Assembly: GCF_030125375.1 (NCBI RefSeq)
Contig: NZ_JASJUU010000003.1
Location: forward strand, 386,247-450,246
Direction of reading: 5' to 3'
Length of the DNA stretch: 64,000 nt
DNA from: Pseudoalteromonas umbrosa
Lineage (GTDB): Bacteria; Pseudomonadota; Gammaproteobacteria; Enterobacterales; Alteromonadaceae
The translations under genes and the position numbers were made by a program. Below, piece after piece: positions 45,073-54,646 of the stretch. Position 1 is the first letter of the stretch, and each line of letters begins with the position of its first letter. The notes beneath the pieces were generated by a model. The model saw nothing but the letters and a program-made list of their open reading frames with translations. It was not told where the DNA came from and made no database searches.

Positions 45073-46451
45073 GTAAGGTACTTTTTTGGTTCAGGCGCGA
45101 TTTACGGTTATCAGGTAACCAAGCGCTTGAAGACGCAATTAACAACGGCGCCACTGAGGCGCTGTTTTTTGTTTGTGAAAAACAATGGCAATTACACAAT
45201 ACAAGTGAGATCCAAATTGATTTGGTAAAAAGGCGAGTAGATTACCTTGGTAACGAGTTAGCAAAGCTGGGTATTAAGCTTCATGTTATTAATGGAGAGT
45301 CTTTTGATGTTTTACCGAGTAAGCTTGAAGCGTTTATAAACGAGCATAGCTTCACTCAAATTTTTGCCAACAGAGAGTATGAAATTAATGAGCTAGACCG
45401 TGACACAAGCTGCGCATCGTTGGGTGCACAGTTGCACTTATATGATGGAGATGTACTTTGCTCCCCAGGCAGTATTGTGACTAAAGGCGGCGAAATGTTT
45501 AAGGTTTTTACACCATTTAAAAAAGCATGGTTAGCTCAGTACTCGCAATATATATTTAAAATAAGCGAATTTATTCGCCCAGTTGGCGAGTCTATTCCGT
45601 GGCAAACTCCTACTTTATTAACTTCAAATGGACTATCTGATAAATGGCCTGTAGATGATGCTGTACTTTCACAGGTTATTGAACAGTTTTTAGAAGATAA
45701 AATAAACGAATATAGTGAATATAGAGATATACCTAGCATTAAAGGTACATCTGGATTAAGCCCTTATTTGGCTCTAGGGATAATATCTGCCACTGACTTA
45801 ATTGCCAGAATTCAGCAGAGGATACCCGATGTTTTATATAGAACCAAATTATCAGCTTTTACTTATATTAACGAATTGCTTTGGAGAGAGTTTTATAGAC
45901 ACTTGATGTTTATATTTCCTAAACTTTGTAAAAGTAAAAACTTCAACGAAAAATATAATGCCGTACAATGGTTAGATGATGAAAATGCGTATACAGCTTG
46001 GTGTGAAGGCAATACTGGTTATCCAATCGTAGATGCGGCTATGCGCCAGCTAAATCAAACTGGTTGGATGCATAACCGACTTAGAATGATTGTCGCTAGC
46101 TTTTTAACTAAACATTTGCTTATTGATTGGCGCAAGGGTGAAGCATATTTCATGAGCAAGTTGATTGATGGCGATTTAGCAGCAAACAATGGGGGCTGGC
46201 AGTGGGCTGCAAGCACAGGTTGTGATGCCCAACCATATTTCAGAATCTTTAATCCAATAACCCAAAGCGAAAAGTTTGATCCTGACGGTACTTTTATTCG
46301 TAAATATATCCATGAATTAGAATGGGTGCCAGCGAAGTATATTCATTTTCCACATGATTATATTAACGCCGTTGGTAGGCAGTGTTATACGGCACCAATC
46401 GTTGAACATAAAGAAGCAAGAGCCAGGGCGCTTGATGCATTTAAGGTATAG
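45069..46451 (+). CDS. phrB: Deoxyribodipyrimidine photolyase
   Basis: A 460-residue photolyase of the cryptochrome family. The N-terminal antenna domain starts FWFRRDLRLSGNQAL; the FAD domain has LWREFYRHLM, TGYPIVDAAMRQLNQTGWMHNRLRM and GGWQWAASTGCDAQPYFRIFNP, typical of class I CPD photolyases. It repairs UV pyrimidine dimers with blue light. The TTG start overlaps the TGA of rudS (TTGA), so the two are translationally coupled. Confidence 0.95.
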   Translation: MSKVLFWFRRDLRLSGNQALEDAINNGATEALFFVCEKQWQLHNTSEIQIDLVKRRVDYLGNELAKLGIKLHVINGESFDVLPSKLEAFINEHSFTQIFANREYEINELDRDTSCASLGAQLHLYDGDVLCSPGSIVTKGGEMFKVFTPFKKAWLAQYSQYIFKISEFIRPVGESIPWQTPTLLTSNGLSDKWPVDDAVLSQVIEQFLEDKINEYSEYRDIPSIKGTSGLSPYLALGIISATDLIARIQQRIPDVLYRTKLSAFTYINELLWREFYRHLMFIFPKLCKSKNFNEKYNAVQWLDDENAYTAWCEGNTGYPIVDAAMRQLNQTGWMHNRLRMIVASFLTKHLLIDWRKGEAYFMSKLIDGDLAANNGGWQWAASTGCDAQPYFRIFNPITQSEKFDPDGTFIRKYIHELEWVPAKYIHFPHDYINAVGRQCYTAPIVEHKEARARALDAFKV

Positions 46452-46453
46452 AA

Positions 46454-46879
46454 ATGGAACAGCACCTTAACAATTTCGTAGATATATATAATCAGCTTTC
46501 AGACAAAAATCTAAACTTATTAAAAAACATTTACGATGACAGTGTGGTATTTTCAGATCCGTTGCATAAAGTCGAAGGAATTGAAGCACTGACTAAATAT
46601 TTTGAGAATTTGTATGCAAATGTAAGTTCAATTTCTTTTGATATAAAAGAGCATTATGTTGTAGATAATAAGGGTTTTTTATATTGGGAGATGCATTTTT
46701 CCCACAGCAAACTTAATAATAAGAAAAATATCATAGTCGCGGGCCATAGCCATCTTACCTTTAAAGGTTCTAAAGTAATAAATCATAGAGATTACTTTGA
46801 TGTAGGCGCTTTGCTTTACCGAAATATACCTGTACTAGGTAGCGTGATCAAAACGTTAGAAAAAAGGGCGGTGTCGTAA
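46454..46879 (+). CDS. NTF2/SnoaL-like protein
   Basis: A 141-residue small alpha-beta barrel: DDSVVFSDPLHKVEGIEALTKYFENLY is the typical helix-strand opening, and GHSHLTF...VINHRDYFDVG closes the barrel. Such folds bind small or lipid-like ligands and may be enzymes. It lies two bases after phrB and two bases before the SDR, inside the sigma-ChrR operon. Its precise role is unknown. Confidence 0.85.
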   Translation: MEQHLNNFVDIYNQLSDKNLNLLKNIYDDSVVFSDPLHKVEGIEALTKYFENLYANVSSISFDIKEHYVVDNKGFLYWEMHFSHSKLNNKKNIIVAGHSHLTFKGSKVINHRDYFDVGALLYRNIPVLGSVIKTLEKRAVS

Positions 46880-46881
46880 AT

Positions 46882-47595
46882 ATGGAAGCGAAGAGTGTAC
46901 TAATAACCGGCGCGACGTCTGGAATTGGAGAAGCCTTAGTTAATCGTTACGCCAAATCTGCAATGGTGATAGCGTGCGGAAGGAATCAAGAAAAACTGTC
47001 GAAGTTCGAATCAAGTGGCGTCAGCACTTCAAGGTTTGACATGACAGACAAAGAGCAAGTTTTCGATGCTGCCAGCAAAATAGAAGCGCAAGATATAATA
47101 ATTCTAAATGCTGGGGTTTGCGAATATATAGACGATGCGAATAACTTTAATTCTGCATTGTTTGAACGAGTTATTCATGCCAACCTGATAGCGACAGGGT
47201 ATTGCTTAGAAGCTTTCATCCCGAAAATTAAGTCTGGTGGACAACTCGTTATAGTCAGTTCTAGCGCGAGCTTTTTGCCGCTGCCCCGTGCGCAAGCTTA
47301 CGGTGCGTCAAAAGCGGCATTAAGCTATTTAACGCGTGTTATGCAGGTTGAACTCCAAGGTATTGATGTGACTTTGGTGCACCCTGGTTTTGTAGAAACA
47401 CCATTAACTAATAAAAACGATTTCCCTATGCCTTGTTTAGTCACTGTAGAGCAGGCATCAGAGAGAATATATCAAGGTGTATTAAAACGTAAAAAAGAAG
47501 TGCATTTTCCAAGGCGCTTTACTTTGTTTTTAAAGTTATTTTCATTACTACCATTTAACTGGTGGCTGCCGTTAGCAAAAAGGATAAAACGTTGA
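46882..47595 (+). CDS. SDR-family oxidoreductase
   Basis: A 237-residue Rossmann-fold dehydrogenase: ITGATSGIGEAL (nucleotide loop at about 8-19), NAGV, and the catalytic Ser...YGASK (YxxxK). The C-terminal third ends in a hydrophobic stretch (FTLFLKLFSLLPFNWWLPLAK), so it may lie on the membrane. It overlaps the FAD-protein gene by four bases. It likely acts on a lipid or acyl substrate of the same pathway; this is inferred. Confidence 0.9.
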   Translation: MEAKSVLITGATSGIGEALVNRYAKSAMVIACGRNQEKLSKFESSGVSTSRFDMTDKEQVFDAASKIEAQDIIILNAGVCEYIDDANNFNSALFERVIHANLIATGYCLEAFIPKIKSGGQLVIVSSSASFLPLPRAQAYGASKAALSYLTRVMQVELQGIDVTLVHPGFVETPLTNKNDFPMPCLVTVEQASERIYQGVLKRKKEVHFPRRFTLFLKLFSLLPFNWWLPLAKRIKR

Positions 47596-48845
47596 AAAAT
47601 ATTGCAATAATAGGAACTGGGATCTCTGGACTCAGTGCAGCCTACTTACTGAATAAAAAATACAATATTACCGTATTTGAGAAAGAAGATAGGTTAGGTG
47701 GTCACACTGCGACTATCGATGTTGACACCCCCGAGGGCACAAAAGGCATCGACACCGGCTTTATCGTATTTAATGACCGTACTTATCCTTTATTTGAAAA
47801 GCTGCTTGATCAAATAGGTGTTGGGCGCAAGCCAACACAAATGAGTTTTAGTGTGAAAACGGCAGATAAAGACTTTGAATATAATGGTCACACTTTTTTC
47901 TCGTTATTCGCGCAAAAACGCAATATTTTGTCACTTAAGTTTTGGCGGTTTTTGTATAGCATTGTTAAGTTTAATCGGCTATCAAAAGATTTATATCACA
48001 GCGGTGATTACTCTAATTACATAAACCTGGGAGACTTTTTAAACGCACATGGGTTTGATGATTTTTTCAAAAAGCACTATATCTTGCCCATGGGCGCTGC
48101 AATTTGGTCCACCAGTTTAAAAGGTATGCTGGATTTTGAAATACAGTTTTTTATCCAGTTTTTTTATAACCACGGCTTGTTGGATGTTGCAGGTCGTCCT
48201 CAATGGTATGTTATTCCGGGCGGTTCAAAACAATATATTGACCCGTTAACGGAATCTTACAGAGATAAGATCAAGTTAAATACGGACATCAAGACAGTTG
48301 TTCGGCATGACGACTATGTTGAAATTTCGTTTCAAGATGGCAATACGGAAAAGTTCGACGAAGTCGTTTTTGCGTGCCACTCAGATCAAGCCCTGAAGCT
48401 GCTTGGAGATGCCACTGAGATTGAACGTGAGGTGCTCGGTGCAATCCCGTATACGCCAAATAGCGTCGTTTTGCACACTGACGTGTCACTTCTACCTAAA
48501 CGAAGAGCTGCTTGGGCGAGCTGGAATTATGCGTTAGACGAAAGCCAAACTCGCCCTGCTAGTGTGACTTATCAGATGAATATTCTTCAAGGGCTATCAT
48601 CCTCACAGCAGTACTGCGTGACGTTGAACAATGATAGTCAGATTGATCAAGAGAGAGTAATTCAAAAGTTTACTTATTATCACCCTGTATTTAATACACA
48701 AAGTATTCGTGCGCAAAAAAGAAAGTCTGAAGTAGATGGTGTAAATCGTACTTATTTTTGCGGTGCTTATTGGTTTAATGGCTTCCATGAAGATGGTGTT
48801 CGTAGCGCAGTTGACGTTGCCAAAAAGCTGGGAGTGGCATTTTGA
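47592..48845 (+). CDS. FAD-dependent amine-oxidase-like protein
   Basis: A 417-residue flavoprotein: [17 protein letters not shown] binds the FAD dinucleotide and [15 protein letters not shown] follows; the C-terminal FAD motif is [18 protein letters not shown]. The TTG start at 47592 overlaps the SDR stop (TTGA) and has AAGGA seven bases upstream; an in-frame TTG at 47562 is less supported. It clusters with DUF1365 and a CFA-like methyltransferase, the arrangement seen in Rhodobacter singlet-oxygen operons, where such proteins take part in methylated/furan fatty acid formation (from memory). Confidence 0.9.
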   Translation: MKNIAIIGTGISGLSAAYLLNKKYNITVFEKEDRLGGHTATIDVDTPEGTKGIDTGFIVFNDRTYPLFEKLLDQIGVGRKPTQMSFSVKTADKDFEYNGHTFFSLFAQKRNILSLKFWRFLYSIVKFNRLSKDLYHSGDYSNYINLGDFLNAHGFDDFFKKHYILPMGAAIWSTSLKGMLDFEIQFFIQFFYNHGLLDVAGRPQWYVIPGGSKQYIDPLTESYRDKIKLNTDIKTVVRHDDYVEISFQDGNTEKFDEVVFACHSDQALKLLGDATEIEREVLGAIPYTPNSVVLHTDVSLLPKRRAAWASWNYALDESQTRPASVTYQMNILQGLSSSQQYCVTLNNDSQIDQERVIQKFTYYHPVFNTQSIRAQKRKSEVDGVNRTYFCGAYWFNGFHEDGVRSAVDVAKKLGVAF

Positions 48846-49567
48846 ATAGCGCCATCTATTTAGGAGATGTTAGGCATCGTCGCTTTGCAGTTTCTGAACA
48901 TAACTTCAGATATCCTATGTATATGATGTGTATCGATTTGGATGAATTAAATCAGCTCGATGATATTCATCCTTTATTTGGCACCAAGGGGAAAAAGCTA
49001 CTACGTTTTGAACAGGCTGATTATTTAGATGGGTCTGCTGGTAGTTTGAAGCAACGTGCATTAGATAAAAGTGTGGCGTTAGGTGTGGATGCATCTGACA
49101 GTAAAGTTTATTTAATGGGGCAGTGCCGATGTTTTGGGTATTATTTTAGCCCAGTAAACTTTTATTTTTTTTCCAAGGAAGATGGCGAATATACTCACAT
49201 GTTGGCCGAAGTCAGTAACACTCCATGGAATGAGAGACATTATTACCTCGTGCCTCTTGGAAAAAAAGTGAACTTTGAAAAGACCTTTCACGTATCACCT
49301 TTCATGAATTTAGATATGGAATATCATTGGCATATCAAAGCACCAGCGCAACATGCCTTTGTACATATCGAGAACAAAAAAGAGCGTGAACTCTTATTTG
49401 ACGCGACTTTAAGACTGCGTAGAGTGCCGTTAGAAAAGCATTCTATTAGTAATTTATTAAAGCAGTTCCCGGCGATGACCTTTTCAATACTAAAGGGCAT
49501 TTATTGGCAAGCGTTAAAGCTTTTTTTGAAGCGAGTTCCTTTTATCAGTCATCCTGGAAGTTTGTAA
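48842..49567 (+). CDS. DUF1365 family protein
   Basis: A 241-residue protein: [25 protein letters not shown] at the start, [16 protein letters not shown] and [14 protein letters not shown] in the middle are the DUF1365 hallmarks, which include conserved His, Cys and Tyr residues. It is coupled with the FAD protein by a TTGA overlap. The family is always found with the flavoprotein and CFA-like genes, suggesting an oxygenase or lipid-modifying role; the assignment to one step is uncertain. Confidence 0.9.
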   Translation: MNSAIYLGDVRHRRFAVSEHNFRYPMYMMCIDLDELNQLDDIHPLFGTKGKKLLRFEQADYLDGSAGSLKQRALDKSVALGVDASDSKVYLMGQCRCFGYYFSPVNFYFFSKEDGEYTHMLAEVSNTPWNERHYYLVPLGKKVNFEKTFHVSPFMNLDMEYHWHIKAPAQHAFVHIENKKERELLFDATLRLRRVPLEKHSISNLLKQFPAMTFSILKGIYWQALKLFLKRVPFISHPGSL

Positions 49568-49568
49568 G

Positions 49569-50834
49569 ATGGAAAAAACGACACAATCCTATACTAGTGA
49601 GAGCAGTGACAGCTTTTTAACAAAGATGTGCAGAACCTTGGTTTTAAAAGCGTTTGAACAAATCACTTGGGGACACATAAAATTAATCGATGGTGGACAA
49701 GAATTTTCTTTTGGCGACCAAAGTAGCGACGACAGTACCGTTATACATGTTCAGTCCAACCAAATGTATAATAAGTTTGCATTGGGTGGCAGCGTTGGTG
49801 CTGGCGAATCTTATATACTCGGTCATTGGAGCTGTTCTGATTTAACTAAGTTAATAGAGATTTTTGTAGTTAATCAGGACGTGCTAGATGCATTTGAAAA
49901 AAAATTCGCACTAATCTCTGGCTTATTTAATAAAGTCACACACTTCAAAAATCGTAATACAAAGTCTGGTTCAAAGAAAAATATAGTTGCTCATTATGAT
50001 TTGGGTAATGATTTATATAGCTCATTTTTGAGTGAAGAAATGCTGTATTCAAGCGCTGTATATCCTACTCATGATTCGTCCTTAGAGCAGGCTCAGCAGC
50101 ATAAACTTAAAGAAATATGCGAGCAAGTCGACTTACAAAAAAGCGACCACGTAATTGAAATTGGAACCGGGTGGGGGGCTTTTGCAATTTATGCTGCGCA
50201 ACATTATGGTTGTAAGGTGACGACAACGACGATTTCTGAAGAACAGCACGCCTACGTCAGTGAAAAAATTGCTGAGTTGGGGTTAGAGGGGCAAGTTACG
50301 CTATTAAAAGATGACTACAGAGAGCTAAATGGTAAATTCGACAAGCTTGTATCAATTGAAATGATTGAAGCTGTAGGTCATGAATACTTACCAGGCTTTT
50401 TTGAAAAATGCAGTAGTTTACTTAAAGCAGATGGCATTATGCTCATACAGGCTATTACGATTGCTTGCCAGCGTTATCAGCATTATTTGAAGAACTCTGA
50501 TTTTATTCAGCAGTATATTTTCCCGGGTGGGTGTTTACCTTCTGTCACTGAAATGAGCAAACAGATTTGCAATAGCACTGATTTGGTCGTTCATTCTATA
50601 AAAGACATCGGCTTACATTACGCCAAAACTTTGTATGATTGGCGAGAGCGTTTTGATAAGGCGTGGCCGTCTTTAGACAAACAAAAGTTTGACCAACGTT
50701 TTTACAGACTTTGGGAATTTTACTTGTGTTATTGCGAAGGTGGTTTTAAGCAAAGAGCGACAAGTGCAGTACATCTAGTTGCGAGAAAGCCAAGGTTTGT
50801 AAGTGATGATGAAAAAGTATTCTGTCGTTATTAA
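49569..50834 (+). CDS. Cyclopropane-fatty-acyl-phospholipid synthase-like methyltransferase
   Basis: A 421-residue SAM-dependent methyltransferase acting on phospholipid acyl chains. The N-terminal lipid-binding part ends around 140; NIVAHYDLGNDLYSSFLSE and the SAM loop VIEIGTGWGAFAIYAAQHYG (split) follow, then ITIACQRYQHYLKNSDFIQQYIFPGGCLPS. Such proteins make cyclopropane or methylated fatty acids. It starts one base after the previous stop and overlaps the DUF2878 gene. Confidence 0.93.
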   Translation: MEKTTQSYTSESSDSFLTKMCRTLVLKAFEQITWGHIKLIDGGQEFSFGDQSSDDSTVIHVQSNQMYNKFALGGSVGAGESYILGHWSCSDLTKLIEIFVVNQDVLDAFEKKFALISGLFNKVTHFKNRNTKSGSKKNIVAHYDLGNDLYSSFLSEEMLYSSAVYPTHDSSLEQAQQHKLKEICEQVDLQKSDHVIEIGTGWGAFAIYAAQHYGCKVTTTTISEEQHAYVSEKIAELGLEGQVTLLKDDYRELNGKFDKLVSIEMIEAVGHEYLPGFFEKCSSLLKADGIMLIQAITIACQRYQHYLKNSDFIQQYIFPGGCLPSVTEMSKQICNSTDLVVHSIKDIGLHYAKTLYDWRERFDKAWPSLDKQKFDQRFYRLWEFYLCYCEGGFKQRATSAVHLVARKPRFVSDDEKVFCRY

Positions 50835-51324
50835 TTTTGTTTTGTTTCAGTTGGCTTGGTTTGCCGTTTTTTTCTTAAAAGAAGAGTCGCTACCCGTCGT
50901 GCTTGTTACAGTTGCCTTAATGTTCGCGCTCAGCCCCGCTAAGACTAGAGATGTAAAGTTTGTGTTAGTTGGTTTATCCGTGGGGATGACCATTGAGGTG
51001 GTTGCGATAACCGTAGGTGTTATCGATTATGGTCCCGCTGTTATTCCAGTATGGCTTTTATTGTTATGGCTTGCGTTATTGTTTTCATTTAGAGAGTCTC
51101 TAAATAAGCTTTTCCATTTGCCATTGAAGTATCGTGCACCCATCGTTTGGTTGTGCACACCTGGCAGTTATTTTGCGGGCTCTAAGGTAGAGATTTTGTC
51201 TACTTTAGAGCCACTGTGGATTTTCTGGGTTGTATATGGGGCAATATGGTTTGTCGGTTTCGAATGTTTGCGTTGGCTAGATGCCCAATCCCATATCAGA
51301 CGTAATGGTGAGGTATTGAGCTAA
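50803..51324 (+). CDS. DUF2878 family membrane protein
   Basis: A 173-residue integral membrane protein with about five hydrophobic segments; WCxPGSYFAGSK-like and FECLRWL motifs near the C-terminus resemble the DUF2878 family. It is the last gene of the sigma-ChrR operon and overlaps the methyltransferase gene by about 30 bases. The start may be GTG 50803 or ATG 50806/50809; AAGG upstream favours the first. Function unknown. Confidence 0.8.
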   Translation: MMMKKYSVVINFVLFQLAWFAVFFLKEESLPVVLVTVALMFALSPAKTRDVKFVLVGLSVGMTIEVVAITVGVIDYGPAVIPVWLLLLWLALLFSFRESLNKLFHLPLKYRAPIVWLCTPGSYFAGSKVEILSTLEPLWIFWVVYGAIWFVGFECLRWLDAQSHIRRNGEVLS

Positions 51325-51474
51325 ATAGTTCCCTTTTTAGCTAAATACATACGGTACAAGCACAATTTCTTTGATTAATTTCGAATATAGTTGAATTTTG
51401 TCTTGCACTCATGGTTAAAATGAATAAACATAGAATTTGCTCCGGCAGAAAATAAAAAATATAGGAATTTTAAA

Positions 51475-51750
51475 ATGAACAAAGCTCAACTAGTTGAAAA
51501 GATCGCGAACGACGCTGATATCTCTAAGACGGCAGCTGGCCGTGCATTAGACGCTTTAACTAGTGCTGTAACTGAAGCTCTAAAAGAAGGCGACTCAGTA
51601 GCACTAGTTGGTTTTGGTACTTTCTCTGTAAAAGAGCGTGCTGCACGTACTGGTCGTAACCCACAAACTGGTGCTGAGATTCAAATCCCAGCGGCAAATA
51701 TCCCAAGCTTTAAAGCGGGTAAAGGCTTAAAAGATCAGGTTAACTTATAG
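51475..51750 (+). CDS. hup: DNA-binding protein HU
   Basis: The 91-residue nucleoid protein begins [20 protein letters not shown] and contains [21 protein letters not shown], the DNA-contacting arm with its signature, ending in [14 protein letters not shown] bends DNA and organises the chromosome. TTGAAT with a 17-base spacer before a weak -10 lies upstream (about 51390-51418). A strong terminator follows. HU-alpha and HU-beta cannot be told apart by eye. Confidence 0.95.
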   Translation: MNKAQLVEKIANDADISKTAAGRALDALTSAVTEALKEGDSVALVGFGTFSVKERAARTGRNPQTGAEIQIPAANIPSFKAGKGLKDQVNL

Positions 51751-51797
51751 TAAACCAATGAATCATTTGGCTTTGAGTTTTACTTGAAGCCAACGCT

Positions 51798-51826
51798 AAA
51801 AAAAGAGCCTAACGGCTCTTTTTTTA
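51798..51826 (+). terminator. Terminator after hup
   Basis: AAAAAAAGAGCC and GGCTCTTTTTT pair around TAAC, followed by more T. Confidence 0.92.
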
Positions 51827-51934
51827 GTTTAAATACCGCTCATATTTGGCGTATAAATTTAATAGAAACTCTAATCAAAACTTGCGTCGTTATAACGGGC
51901 ACTATGACCCGCGCTAAAACGAAACAGTATGTCC

Positions 51935-52432
51935 TCAGCTCTTAAGCGCTTTGTCGCCTCTGCCAATACCAACTGCACCAGATCTGACAAGTTCGATTAA
52001 GTCGCTTTCGTGGCGTAACATATCTAAAAAGCTCTCTATTTTATCCGTACTGCTGGCTAGCTGAAGCGTATAGCTTTGCTTTCCCATATCTACAATGGTG
52101 GCACCGAAAACGTCACTAACACGTGTTACAGCGGCTCTCATTGCTTCGTTCCTAGTGAATACCTTAACCATTAAAAGCTCGCGCTCGATGTGATTGATTT
52201 CGGTTAAGTCGAACACTTTCAGAACATCAACCAGTTTATTAACTTGTTTTGTGATCTGTTCGACTACTCTATCATCTCCATGTGTTGTGATAGTGATTCG
52301 AGAGAGTGTTTTGTCATCAGTTGTGCCAACGGTCAAGCTATCTATGTTATATGCTCTTTGAGAGAAAAGGCCAACTATTCTCGATAGGGCGCCTGGCTCG
52401 TTTTCTAATAAGATTGCTAATATACGTCGCAT
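51935..52432 (-). CDS. ilvH: Acetolactate synthase small (regulatory) subunit
   Basis: The 165-residue subunit begins [20 protein letters not shown], an ACT domain that binds valine, and holds GLFSQRAYNIDSLTVG. It confers feedback inhibition and raises the activity of the large subunit. The ATG shares one base with the ilvI stop (TAATG), so translation is coupled. It is the last gene of the attenuated ilvIH operon. Confidence 0.95.
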   Translation of the reverse strand: MRRILAILLENEPGALSRIVGLFSQRAYNIDSLTVGTTDDKTLSRITITTHGDDRVVEQITKQVNKLVDVLKVFDLTEINHIERELLMVKVFTRNEAMRAAVTRVSDVFGATIVDMGKQSYTLQLASSTDKIESFLDMLRHESDLIELVRSGAVGIGRGDKALKS

Positions 52433-54153
52433 TATACTTTCACCCCTTTTTTCAACCACATTTCATCAACTGCACCATGTTTAATCTGCATTGGATATAC
52501 ATGTTCACTCTCATCTACACGAATGTCTAAAAACACCAAGCGATCTTCAATCGAAAATGCTTTTTCTAATGCATCATCAAGCTCATCTGGATGATCAACG
52601 CGGATCCCAATATGTCCATAGCTTTGGGCTAAAGCCACAAAATCCGGTAAGGATTCCATATAAGAACTAGAGTGGCGCCCATCGTAAAGCATGTCTTGCC
52701 ATTGTCTTACCATGCCTAAAGAGCGGTTATTGAGCGAGACAACTTTTACGTTTAAACCGTATTGCAAGCAAGTTGATAACTCTTGGATGTTCATTTGAAT
52801 AGAGCCGTCACCCGTGACGCATACTACTTCATCTTGTGGAAAAGCGACTTTGACACCCATTGCAGCAGGTAGCCCAAAGCCCATGGTGCCGAGACCGCCA
52901 GAATTGATCCACTGACGAGGGTTTTTAAACGGGTAATATTGCGCCGCGAACATTTGGTGCTGGCCAACATCTGAAGTGATGTATGCATTGCCATTTGTGA
53001 TCGCATGTAGTTTTTGGATAACGGTTTGTGGCTTAATTTTATCTTTCTCGGTTTCAAAGTCTAAGCACTTCATTTCACGCCATAATGTAATATCTTGCCA
53101 CCAAGTTTCTTGAGCGCTCCGATCTATAGCTATGTTACTTTGATCTATGCCTTCTAAAAGCTGACTTAATACGGTGTCCAAACAACCTACGACCGGTATA
53201 TGAGCCTGAATAGTTTTAGATATAGATGTCGGATCAACGTCAACGTGGACTATTTTTGCATTGGGACAAAACTTTTCAACGTTATTTGTTACTCGGTCAT
53301 CAAATCTTGCCCCTAGAGCTAATATGGTGTCCGCATTGGCCATTGCTTTGTTGGCTTCTAAAGAGCCATGCATGCCTAACATACCGATGAAGTTTGGATG
53401 GTTCCCACTTACTCCCCCTAACCCCATAAGTGTATTTGTAATAGGCGCGTTAAGCTTTTCCACAAGCTCAGTAAGCTTGCCCGACGTATTTGACAAGATG
53501 ATCCCACCACCAGAATAAATAACCAGTTTTTTGGCTTGTAAAATTGCTTCAACGGCTTTCTTTATTTGCTTCGTATGGCCTTTTTTACTCGGATTATAAG
53601 TTCTCATATCTAGCTGTTGAGGCATTACATAGTTGAATTTAATTTGAGGATTTAATACGTCTTTTGGCAGTTCAACGACTACAGGCCCAGGTCGCCCGCT
53701 ACTGGCTAAATAAAATGCTTTAGATAAGATCGCGGGAATGTCCTCTGCATTTCGACAGTTAAAGCTGTGTTTTACAATTGGTCTAGAGCAGCCAACTATA
53801 TCTGTTTCTTGAAATGCATCATCACCAATTAGACTGGAGGGAACTTGGCCTGATAATACAACCATAGGGATGGAGTCCATGTAAGCTGTTGCAATACCTG
53901 TTATGCAGTTTGTTGCACCTGGCCCTGAAGTTGCTAAAACTACGCCTGTTTTTCCGGTAGCGCGTGAGTACCCATCAGCCATATGTGTAGCAGCCTGTTC
54001 GTGGCGTACCAGAATATGTTCAACATCGCTTTGCTCGAATAATGCATCATATAAGTCCAACACAGACCCACCTGGATAGCCAAATATGAACTCTACCTCT
54101 AAATCTTTAAGCGCCTTTACAACTAACTCGGAGCCATTAAATTGCTCATTCAT
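52432..54153 (-). CDS. ilvI: Acetolactate synthase large subunit
   Basis: A 573-residue thiamine-diphosphate enzyme that makes acetolactate or acetohydroxybutyrate, the first shared step of valine, leucine and isoleucine synthesis. [16 protein letters not shown] carries the ThDP region, [17 protein letters not shown] its Glu, and [15 protein letters not shown] the metal-binding GDG...N motif. ATG at 54153 has AGGA nine bases upstream and begins the family. A leader peptide and attenuator lie upstream. The subunit resembles IlvI more than IlvB or IlvG. Confidence 0.95.
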   Translation of the reverse strand: MNEQFNGSELVVKALKDLEVEFIFGYPGGSVLDLYDALFEQSDVEHILVRHEQAATHMADGYSRATGKTGVVLATSGPGATNCITGIATAYMDSIPMVVLSGQVPSSLIGDDAFQETDIVGCSRPIVKHSFNCRNAEDIPAILSKAFYLASSGRPGPVVVELPKDVLNPQIKFNYVMPQQLDMRTYNPSKKGHTKQIKKAVEAILQAKKLVIYSGGGIILSNTSGKLTELVEKLNAPITNTLMGLGGVSGNHPNFIGMLGMHGSLEANKAMANADTILALGARFDDRVTNNVEKFCPNAKIVHVDVDPTSISKTIQAHIPVVGCLDTVLSQLLEGIDQSNIAIDRSAQETWWQDITLWREMKCLDFETEKDKIKPQTVIQKLHAITNGNAYITSDVGQHQMFAAQYYPFKNPRQWINSGGLGTMGFGLPAAMGVKVAFPQDEVVCVTGDGSIQMNIQELSTCLQYGLNVKVVSLNNRSLGMVRQWQDMLYDGRHSSSYMESLPDFVALAQSYGHIGIRVDHPDELDDALEKAFSIEDRLVFLDIRVDESEHVYPMQIKHGAVDEMWLKKGVKV

Positions 54154-54187
54154 TACCTCATTCCTCAGCCAAGCCAAATCTTGGCAT

Positions 54188-54213
54188 AAAAAAACCCCGC
54201 ATTTTGCGGGGTC
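54188..54213 (-). terminator. Attenuator terminator of the ilvIH leader
   Basis: On the minus strand, ACCCCGC and GCGGGGT pair around AAAAT and are followed by a run of T, ending 35 bases before the ilvI ATG. The four G just after the leader stop could pair with the CCCC of the stem as an antiterminator. Confidence 0.85.
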
Positions 54214-54240
54214 GATGAAAGCGTATACTCACACAGGCCC

Positions 54241-54300
54241 CTATGGACTTAACACTAAGACCACCACGAGAACCATTTGTACAAGCTTAATTAAAGTCAT
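54241..54300 (-). CDS. ilvIH leader peptide (19 aa)
   Basis: The minus strand encodes MTLIKLVQMVLVVVLVLSP and a TAG. Twelve of 19 residues are Leu, Ile or Val, including a run of three Val codons, the hallmark of branched-chain amino acid attenuation. It lies between a TTGACA promoter and the hairpin terminator. When charged tRNAs are scarce, the ribosome should stall here and let transcription continue. The ribosome-binding site is weak. The E. coli ilvIH operon is not known to have such a leader, so this is a noteworthy arrangement. Confidence 0.85.
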   Translation of the reverse strand: MTLIKLVQMVLVVVLVLSP

Positions 54301-54332
54301 TTCAAATCTACTAAATTATTTAAACACTGTTT

Positions 54333-54361
54333 ATTTAAAGGGCAATCGATGTTTCTGTCAA
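54333..54361 (-). promoter_or_regulatory. ilvIH promoter
   Basis: On the minus strand, TTGACA (54356-54361), a 17-base spacer and TTAAAT (54333-54338), about 33 bases before the leader ATG. The rest of the gap to 54607 is AT-rich; I see nothing else in it. Confidence 0.75.
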
Positions 54362-54607
54362 GGGTGTGTGGCTTTTGTTTGCATAATATAACCCTTTTTC
54401 GTGTTGATAAATTTGAAAGGTAGTATTTCAGTTTATAAAATCCAGTAAATAAGCATAATTTATTGAGTTTCTAGTTTTTAAAACGCAATGATTAAATATG
54501 CATTTATGTTGTGAAATAGGTTGTTTTTCAGCGAGTTAGAATTAAGAGCAAATTGTATTAATTGGAATAGGGGGGATAGTAAGAAGTTTAGGTGGGTGTA
54601 TGTCTAG

Positions 54608-54632
54608 AAGATAGCGCAAAACGCGCTATCTT
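54608..54632 (-). terminator. Hairpin after the isocitrate dehydrogenase gene
   Basis: A perfect 10-bp stem (AAGATAGCGC with GCGCTATCTT) around a five-base loop, 15 bases past the stop. The T tract is weak (CTTCT), so efficiency is uncertain. Confidence 0.5.
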
Positions 54633-54646
54633 ATTCAGAAGCGTTG

